64,000 bases of DNA, from the NCBI RefSeq assembly GCF_003464595.1, contig NZ_QRZF01000016.1:62001-126000 (forward strand), written 5' to 3'. A program made the translations under genes and the position numbers. This DNA is from Bacteroides intestinalis. Lineage in GTDB: Bacteria; Bacteroidota; Bacteroidia; Bacteroidales; Bacteroidaceae. The notes under the pieces are model-generated. The model saw nothing but the letters and a program-made list of their open reading frames with translations, did not search any database and was not told where the DNA came from. The first letter of the stretch is position 1. Each line of letters opens with the position of its first letter. Below are positions 58,805-64,000 of the stretch, piece after piece.

Positions 58805-59800
58805 TCACTTGTTCAGGAAGTCTCCTATGTCTTCTTTTAACCACTGATACAAGTAAAGGTTCTTGTATCCGCTGTTCTTTTTCAACATCAGGCTGACGTT
58901 GGTCTGGCTATTCTCATAGCTGGTCAGTTCGTTATGGAATTGTTCGTTGTGAGCAGCCAGACGTTTAATTTCCTGTTCGCGCTCACGACGCAATACGGTA
59001 CATACGGGAATAAGAAGTTTCATCACAACACCGTCCATGAGGTGATGTCCCTGTATATATAGGTAAGTTGTATCAGGATTCAACCCCAGTCTTTCCAACT
59101 CCACACCTAAAGCCTCCACTGCCTTTATATTTCGCGAAAATCGCCTGCGCATCTCAGAAAGTTTCTTATCAACGGCACGCTGCACAGGATCTAACGTCCG
59201 TTCGGGATGATGCACATTTACTTCCTGCAAGCGGGTGCAGGCATTGAAATCGTACATCGGGAAAGTATATGTATCCCGTTGGCAATAGAACCAGACGTTC
59301 CACAGAAAGAGCGGATAAATAATCTGCGAATAGCGTTTCAGGAAAGCAGGAAAGTCTATCAGCATACGGTCGTTTAACGTAGCCTGTACACAAACTTCAT
59401 GCAAGCTTTCAGCATAGCAATGGAAATTCTCGATGGCATAGGCGTACGTCTGAAATATGTAGGGACTACTGTTTATCTTATGTGAAACGTTCGTTTTGCC
59501 TTGCAGCAGAAAGTCGTAGTCACTGTCCACACAAGCTATCAGGCTCTTGCCCAATTCAGTAGTGTTCAGCGTATTCATCAGCACCATCTTCTTACCTTTG
59601 GCAAGAGAAGTGGCCGAAGGCAGCATCACCTGGAAATAGTAATCATCCGTCTCGAACTCTGCCAACAATGTGCGCCAGAAAGCTACATCATCGTAACTTT
59701 CCACATATGCCACAATACGACGACGCGCCTTCTTGGGATAGAGTTTGTTGGCGGCATTGAAATAGGCGGAGGTGAGATTATGTTTTAAAGAAGTAGCCAT
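58805..59800 (-). CDS. DUF4435 protein (TOPRIM-like), partner of the upstream ATPase
   Basis: This 331-residue cytoplasmic protein matches DUF4435: IVAYVESYDDVAFW with Glu34, a GKK at 69-71, CVDSDYDF with Asp92/Asp94/Asp96, and YAIENFHCY with Glu124-Asn125. This is the acidic pattern of a TOPRIM-type nuclease site. In the PARIS anti-phage system the AriB toxin belongs to DUF4435 and is held by the ATPase AriA. Here the upstream gene is an AAA/ABC-type ATPase, so the two are probably a system. A role in defence is inference; these genes could equally be a conserved Bacteroides repair pair. Confidence 0.85.
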   Translation of the reverse strand: MATSLKHNLTSAYFNAANKLYPKKARRRIVAYVESYDDVAFWRTLLAEFETDDYYFQVMLPSATSLAKGKKMVLMNTLNTTELGKSLIACVDSDYDFLLQGKTNVSHKINSSPYIFQTYAYAIENFHCYAESLHEVCVQATLNDRMLIDFPAFLKRYSQIIYPLFLWNVWFYCQRDTYTFPMYDFNACTRLQEVNVHHPERTLDPVQRAVDKKLSEMRRRFSRNIKAVEALGVELERLGLNPDTTYLYIQGHHLMDGVVMKLLIPVCTVLRREREQEIKRLAAHNEQFHNELTSYENSQTNVSLMLKKNSGYKNLYLYQWLKEDIGDFLNK

Positions 59801-59817
59801 GGGTATACAATGAAAAA

Positions 59818-59895
59818 ATTAAAGAATTAAAGAGTGAAAGGGCGGCGCGGTACGAGTATATAATTTTTCATTCTTTCATTCTTTCATTATTAATT
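59818..59895. repeat. Inverted repeat of AAAGAATG units between the DUF4435 and ATPase genes
   Basis: The left arm (59818-59840) reiterates AATTAAAG and the right arm (59867-59895) reiterates TTTCATTC; a GC-rich loop lies between (GGCGGCGCGG). The right arm encodes the last residues of the ATPase. Confidence 0.75.
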
Positions 59896-60710
59896 CCCAC
59901 GGATATATCGCTCACTTCCGTCACTGCATCCAGCCAGCCTTCCATGATGACGGCGGGAGAATGGGTAGTGAGTATCAGTTGCACATTGGGATTCAGTTCA
60001 CGTATCATGCTGATAAGTTTCTGCTGCCACTCGATGTGCAGGGAGGCCTCGGGCTCGTCCATAAAGAGGACACAATGGGCGTTATCGCGCACCAGCACGG
60101 TAAGCAGAATAATCAGCATCTGTTTTTCACCGGAAGAGAGTTTATAGGGCAACAGGCGTTCACCGTCCTGATAGAAGATGATTTCATTGCTGCGGCGATC
60201 TATGCTTTTGCGGGTATAACTGAACAACTGGTCCATCAGGTCCTGAAACTTTCGCTTGGGCAAAGAGAGGGAAGCAGCTTGCGAACGCTGTTCCTCATCG
60301 CCTGAAAGAAGCTCGATCATCTTGTTGCCAATGTTAACCTGATAGTCAAGATAACGGCGTTGCAAAAGATAGAGTTGCCAGTCGAGTTCGGATTTGACGT
60401 TCGGATCAGCCATGCGGGCGGTAAAGTCGCCCATTATCAAAGGACGGTCATAGCTGCGGATTACGTCATAAGGAATATACGTGGCATCCGGACGATCGAA
60501 CGTAATACGTACTCCTTCTATCTCACCATTCTTTATCTCACCCGAAAGCTCTTCCAGGTAGTGGACGGAACGGTTAAGGATCGTAGTCTTCCCTACTCCA
60601 TTGATACCGGAAAGGATATTCACATCGGGACGCAAATCCCAGGCTATGTTGAAGCGATCCCACAACCTGTGTATCTCGATACGTTGGATATAATTGGCTT
60701 GTTCTTCCAT
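59868..60710 (-). CDS. AAA/ABC-type ATPase paired with DUF4435
   Basis: This 280-residue protein is a short AAA_21/AAA_15-type ATPase with Walker A GINGVGKTT at 35-43, the ABC-like signature KLSSGEKQM, Walker B VLFMDEPEASLH and the switch TTHSPAVI. It has no coiled coil long enough for an SMC protein. It is upstream of, and on the same strand as, the DUF4435 gene, the AriA-AriB order. It is shorter than typical PARIS ATPases. The last residues (NNERMKE) are encoded by the AATGAAAG repeat that follows. A -7 box TATATTTG is at 60739-60732. Confidence 0.88.
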   Translation of the reverse strand: MEEQANYIQRIEIHRLWDRFNIAWDLRPDVNILSGINGVGKTTILNRSVHYLEELSGEIKNGEIEGVRITFDRPDATYIPYDVIRSYDRPLIMGDFTARMADPNVKSELDWQLYLLQRRYLDYQVNIGNKMIELLSGDEEQRSQAASLSLPKRKFQDLMDQLFSYTRKSIDRRSNEIIFYQDGERLLPYKLSSGEKQMLIILLTVLVRDNAHCVLFMDEPEASLHIEWQQKLISMIRELNPNVQLILTTHSPAVIMEGWLDAVTEVSDISVGINNERMKE

Positions 60711-60731
60711 AGTTTTTGCTTTTAATCAAAG

Positions 60732-60739
60732 CAAATATA
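60732..60739 (-). promoter_or_regulatory. -7 box for the ATPase-DUF4435 operon
   Basis: TATATTTG on the minus strand matches TAnnTTTG and lies 22 bases before ATG 60710. Confidence 0.6.
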
Positions 60740-60778
60740 CGTGATTATCTTTTATTTCCACGCCCGGAAATAGAAAAA

Positions 60779-62863
60779 TCACTCCTCAGCCGGCAAATCA
60801 ATGCAGAAACATGCACCATCCTGATAAGATGTATCGAGATAAATGGAACCACCCAGGCGGGTGACAATGAGGCGACAGGAATAAAGTCCTAATCCGGTGC
60901 CGGGAACGAATTCGTCCAATTTGGTAAAACGGTCGAATATATATTCGGCCTTGTCAGCCGGAACGCCGATCCCCGTATCGCTCACCATAATACGAACTTT
61001 TCCTTCGGTACGCACCAGACTCATGCGGATAGTACCGACAGTTGTGAACTTTGCAGCATTACCCAGGAGGTGTTCTACGACACGTTGTAAGTATCGGGCA
61101 TTCGTTTTCACAAGACACTCATCCGTTCCGGATTCAAATAGCCAAGCGATTTCGGAGTTTCTAGTTCTTCCCTGGCATATATCCAGAAGTCCGGCACAAA
61201 CCGGCAATATATCCACCTGCTCCATGGGGAACAATTCCAACGAACTGCTTAAGTCCGATACTTGCAGAATATCCTCGAACAATTCGGTCAATTGATTGGA
61301 GTTCTTTTCAATGATGACCGGAAAATCTTTTTTATCTTCCTGAGCCAAATCTTCATTCAACAACAAAGTACTGAAACCGCAGATAGCATTGAGCGGAGTA
61401 CGTATCTCGTGACACATGGACTGTAGAAATTCCGTCTTCATACGGTCACTCGCCTTGGCTCGTTCACTTTCCTCAGCCACTTTCTCATTCGACAGAATCA
61501 ACGCCTGCTTTGTTGCTTTCAACCGTTTCGTCAGCACGTACTGATAGAGGCTCCAGATCAAGAAAATCAGAAGCAGGACTATGAGTACAGCAAGAGCGAT
61601 ACGATGATAACGCGCTTGAAGTTCAGCCTGTTCTATCTTCAGTTTATCCACTTCAAACAACGACCGCATCTCAGCCAACTGTTTATTCGTCTCTTCCACA
61701 TGATTATCTTCCATCAGGTTGGTGTACTCCCAAAAAGCATCAAACCCTTCTTTGTAATGCTGTTTCCATTGGGTAACCAGGTTTATCTTCTTTGCCAGTA
61801 ACTCTGTCCGCCTGTTCGTGTCGGCAGAATCCGTTTGTTCCAGCAGTTCATCAATGGTCTGCATGGCAAGGTCATACTGTGCGGTATAAAAATAGTAACG
61901 GAAAGCGGAGGGCAAAAGCCACTCTTTATTCTCTTTCGGTGTCTTGGACTGATAATATTCCTCCATACGGGAATAAATATCATCAGCCCTTTTCCTGCCT
62001 ATGATATCTCCGAAATAAAGAAGCTCGCTATAAACCCCCATACGCAAAGCTTCACGACTACGGGTACGGATATAAGTACGCCTCTTGTAGAAAGGCAATT
62101 CAAACTGATTGTCATACAGTTGTTCCGTTTGTTCCAAGGCCTCCACAGCTTTAGCAGCTTCCTCGGCCTTTCCTTCCGCACGATATATGAACTCAATGCG
62201 GGTCAGATAATACCAATCGAACTTATAACTAACCTCGAATGGCAGACCGCTAACCAACTGGTGAATATTCTTCAAATGAACAATGCGGTCTTCTGAATTG
62301 GCAACAGATGGTGAAAAGTAACTAATGCATTCCATTGCCGAACACAGTATCATCTCCCACTGCACTTCCTGCGACTTATCCGAGAGATTTACCTTGTGAC
62401 GTTTATACCGTGAGATTTCTTCATTGGCTTCATCAGGTTTCTCGGCCTCATCCATCTTGCAAACAGAAGGAAAAGCCTTGAGCCATGCCATATAAAAGTC
62501 CTTATAAGGCCCTTCCAGACATTGTTCTCCTATCCGCTGATAATAGTGCAAAGAATCCGGATCATCTTTATAACTACGACAAAGAATGTCCAGTGTTTCA
62601 AAAATATAGATCTGATCTTTCAACTGAATGGCCAGTTGCAGCGATTCGTTGATATAGGTACGCTTACTTGTCACATCGTCGGACAAGTCATACAAGTCGA
62701 CATACAGTTCCATTCTCTGCTGTTTATCGATGGAATTGTCTTGTAGTGTTTCCAGCAAGTGTTTTCTGGTCTGATCTACATCAACCTCCTGAGCTGCATA
62801 AATTTGCATACAAAAGAGAATAAACCAGCATGTTGTTACAATTTTAATCCAGTAGTTTATCAT
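60779..62863 (-). CDS. Orphan membrane sensor histidine kinase with periplasmic helical (TPR-like) sensor
   Basis: Start ATG 62863 gives 694 residues; an upstream TTG at 62902 lies inside the -7 box and is rejected. A signal peptide (VTTCWFILFCMQIYAA) is followed by about 380 residues of helical repeats, one membrane segment (IALAVLIVLLLIFLIW), and HisKA (His485 in SMCHEIRTPL) and HATPase (DTGIGVPADK, GTGLGLYSCRL) domains. There is no attached receiver and no adjacent response regulator. The sensor part has few recognisable motifs, so the ligand is unknown. Confidence 0.92.
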   Translation of the reverse strand: MINYWIKIVTTCWFILFCMQIYAAQEVDVDQTRKHLLETLQDNSIDKQQRMELYVDLYDLSDDVTSKRTYINESLQLAIQLKDQIYIFETLDILCRSYKDDPDSLHYYQRIGEQCLEGPYKDFYMAWLKAFPSVCKMDEAEKPDEANEEISRYKRHKVNLSDKSQEVQWEMILCSAMECISYFSPSVANSEDRIVHLKNIHQLVSGLPFEVSYKFDWYYLTRIEFIYRAEGKAEEAAKAVEALEQTEQLYDNQFELPFYKRRTYIRTRSREALRMGVYSELLYFGDIIGRKRADDIYSRMEEYYQSKTPKENKEWLLPSAFRYYFYTAQYDLAMQTIDELLEQTDSADTNRRTELLAKKINLVTQWKQHYKEGFDAFWEYTNLMEDNHVEETNKQLAEMRSLFEVDKLKIEQAELQARYHRIALAVLIVLLLIFLIWSLYQYVLTKRLKATKQALILSNEKVAEESERAKASDRMKTEFLQSMCHEIRTPLNAICGFSTLLLNEDLAQEDKKDFPVIIEKNSNQLTELFEDILQVSDLSSSLELFPMEQVDILPVCAGLLDICQGRTRNSEIAWLFESGTDECLVKTNARYLQRVVEHLLGNAAKFTTVGTIRMSLVRTEGKVRIMVSDTGIGVPADKAEYIFDRFTKLDEFVPGTGLGLYSCRLIVTRLGGSIYLDTSYQDGACFCIDLPAEE

Positions 62864-62899
62864 ATTTCGGACAATTTGAAGAACTTGTCTCTTTTGTTG

Positions 62900-62907
62900 C
62901 AAATATA
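62900..62907 (-). promoter_or_regulatory. -7 box for the TPR-like kinase
   Basis: TATATTTG on the minus strand matches TAnnTTTG and lies 37 bases before ATG 62863. Confidence 0.65.
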
Positions 62908-63056
62908 GAATAATTTGTAGGTTAGAGCAAATTTATTCGTATTTAACTGTAAGTAAGAAGTCTTTCAATGATTTTGCCGTAAATATATTAAAGTAGAAAA
63001 GTCTTTTTAGTTTCAAAAAATAATCGTTCTTTTGCAGCCTCAAAAACAAAAAGAGT

Positions 63057-63971
63057 ATGAATAAGAATGTACAAGGGCATGTATTCGCCCTGACTGCCAA
63101 TATTTTATGGGGCCTTATGGCTCCTATCGGCAAATCCGCACTTATGGAGTTTTCAGCTTTATCGGTGACCACATTTCGCATGGTGGGTGCGGCAGCTTGT
63201 TTCTGGCTGTTGTCCGCATTTTGTAAGTATGAGCATGTGGACCACCGCGATATGCTGAAGATATTCTTTGCTTCGCTCTTTGCACTGGTATTCAATCAAG
63301 GGGTATATATTTTCGGTCTTTCAATGACTTCACCCATTGATGCCTCCATTGTGACAACCACGCTTCCCATCGTGACCATGATTATTGCCGCTATCTATCT
63401 GAAAGAGCCTATCACGAATCTGAAAGTACTGGGTATCTTTGTGGGAGCTATGGGAGCACTGACACTTATTTTAAGTAGTCAGACCGCAGGCAGTGGCAAC
63501 GGTAGCATTATCGGAGATTTACTTTGTCTGGTAGCGCAAATCAGTTTCTCTATTTATCTGACTGTATTCAAGGGGTTATCACAGAAATATTCTCCCATCA
63601 CACTGAATAAGTGGATGTTTATATACGCATCCATGTGTTATATTCCATTCTCCTATCAAGATGTAGCGGGTATTCAGTGGGCAGAGATTTCCACTGCAGC
63701 ATACGTACAAGTAGGTTATGTGGTAATAGGCGGTAGTTTCCTTGCTTATATATTCATTATGACTGCGCAAAGATTACTGCGCCCCACAGTGGTAAGTATG
63801 TACAATTATATGCAGCCCATCGTAGCTTCTATCGCTGCCATTATCATGGGTTTGGGAGTATTCGGCTGGGAAAAGGGAATAGCTATTGCCTTAGTGTTCC
63901 TCGGCGTATATATTGTGACGAAGAGTAAGTCGAAGGCAGACTTTGAAAAGGAAGGGAAAATTTGTGATTAA
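63057..63971 (+). CDS. DMT-family permease (EamA)
   Basis: This 304-residue inner-membrane protein has ten membrane segments and two EamA repeats (NILWGLMAPIGKSALMEFS near residue 15 and ISFSIYLTVFKGLSQKYSP near 165). The family exports small metabolites such as amino acids or purines; the substrate is not evident. It is divergent from the kinase and ends 29 bases before the window edge, inside the left arm of a GATTAGT repeat. Confidence 0.9.
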   Translation: MNKNVQGHVFALTANILWGLMAPIGKSALMEFSALSVTTFRMVGAAACFWLLSAFCKYEHVDHRDMLKIFFASLFALVFNQGVYIFGLSMTSPIDASIVTTTLPIVTMIIAAIYLKEPITNLKVLGIFVGAMGALTLILSSQTAGSGNGSIIGDLLCLVAQISFSIYLTVFKGLSQKYSPITLNKWMFIYASMCYIPFSYQDVAGIQWAEISTAAYVQVGYVVIGGSFLAYIFIMTAQRLLRPTVVSMYNYMQPIVASIAAIIMGLGVFGWEKGIAIALVFLGVYIVTKSKSKADFEKEGKICD

Positions 63972-63975
63972 CGGT

Positions 63976-64000
63976 TAATGATTAGTGATTAGCAGGCTAC
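63976..64000. repeat. Left arm of a GATTAGT inverted repeat, cut by the window edge
   Basis: TAATGATTAGTGATTAGC follows the permease stop and matches the left arm of the repeat between nuoCD and nuoH. The right arm would lie beyond base 64000. Confidence 0.5.

Overview
The window is a chromosomal segment of a Bacteroides species or close relative. The evidence is a SusC/SusD pair, two giant hybrid two-component regulators, a MurF-alanine racemase fusion, a Nuo operon without the NADH-input module, a GSCFA protein, and many Bacteroides-type promoter -7 boxes (TAnnTTTG) at plausible distances from start codons. No tRNA, rRNA, insertion sequence, prophage or CRISPR array was recognised.

Region 1 (1-24.0 kb) is a pectin polysaccharide-utilisation locus. 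It has two paralogous hybrid regulators (one cut by the left window edge), two paralogous secreted alpha/beta-hydrolase esterases, SusC and SusD, a CE7 esterase, a fused CE12-CE8 enzyme, a second CE8 pectin methylesterase, a GH105 unsaturated uronyl hydrolase, a KdgF-like cupin and an ExuT-like hexuronate transporter. Together they describe capture and de-esterification of methylated and acetylated pectin, release of unsaturated galacturonate by GH105, uptake through the ExuT-like carrier and ring opening by KdgF. No polysaccharide lyase or GH28 is present, so the backbone-cutting enzymes must lie elsewhere.

Region 2 (24.0-39.3 kb) is mostly housekeeping: a Dna2-like nuclease-helicase overlapping tatC, tatA, a CI/S24-type regulator upstream of a GSCFA protein and murF-alr, then dxs, trkA, trkH and a small secreted protein. 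A putative small RNA lies between the transporter and the helicase.

Region 3 (39.4-49.6 kb) is nuoABCDHIJKLMN, with C and D fused and E, F and G absent.

Region 4 (49.6-64 kb) holds two orphan sensor kinases, a TonB receptor with a Gly/Asn-rich lipoprotein, an MscS channel, and a DUF4435-AAA ATPase pair whose architecture resembles the PARIS (AriA/AriB) anti-phage system. A DMT-family permease ends the window.

Two kinds of intergenic structure are not explained by the genes. The first is short arrays of palindromic units with an exact 22-bp (or 11-bp) period whose sequence differs at each locus (17.5, 19.9, 33.6 and 57.4 kb, and a two-unit example at 22.3 kb). The second is inverted repeats whose arms are built from tandem 7-12 nt low-complexity units around a GC-rich loop (28.6, 37.2, 41.9, 43.6, 48.0, 52.6 and 59.8 kb, and the right edge). 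These, and the ATPase-DUF4435 pair, are the observations most worth following up.
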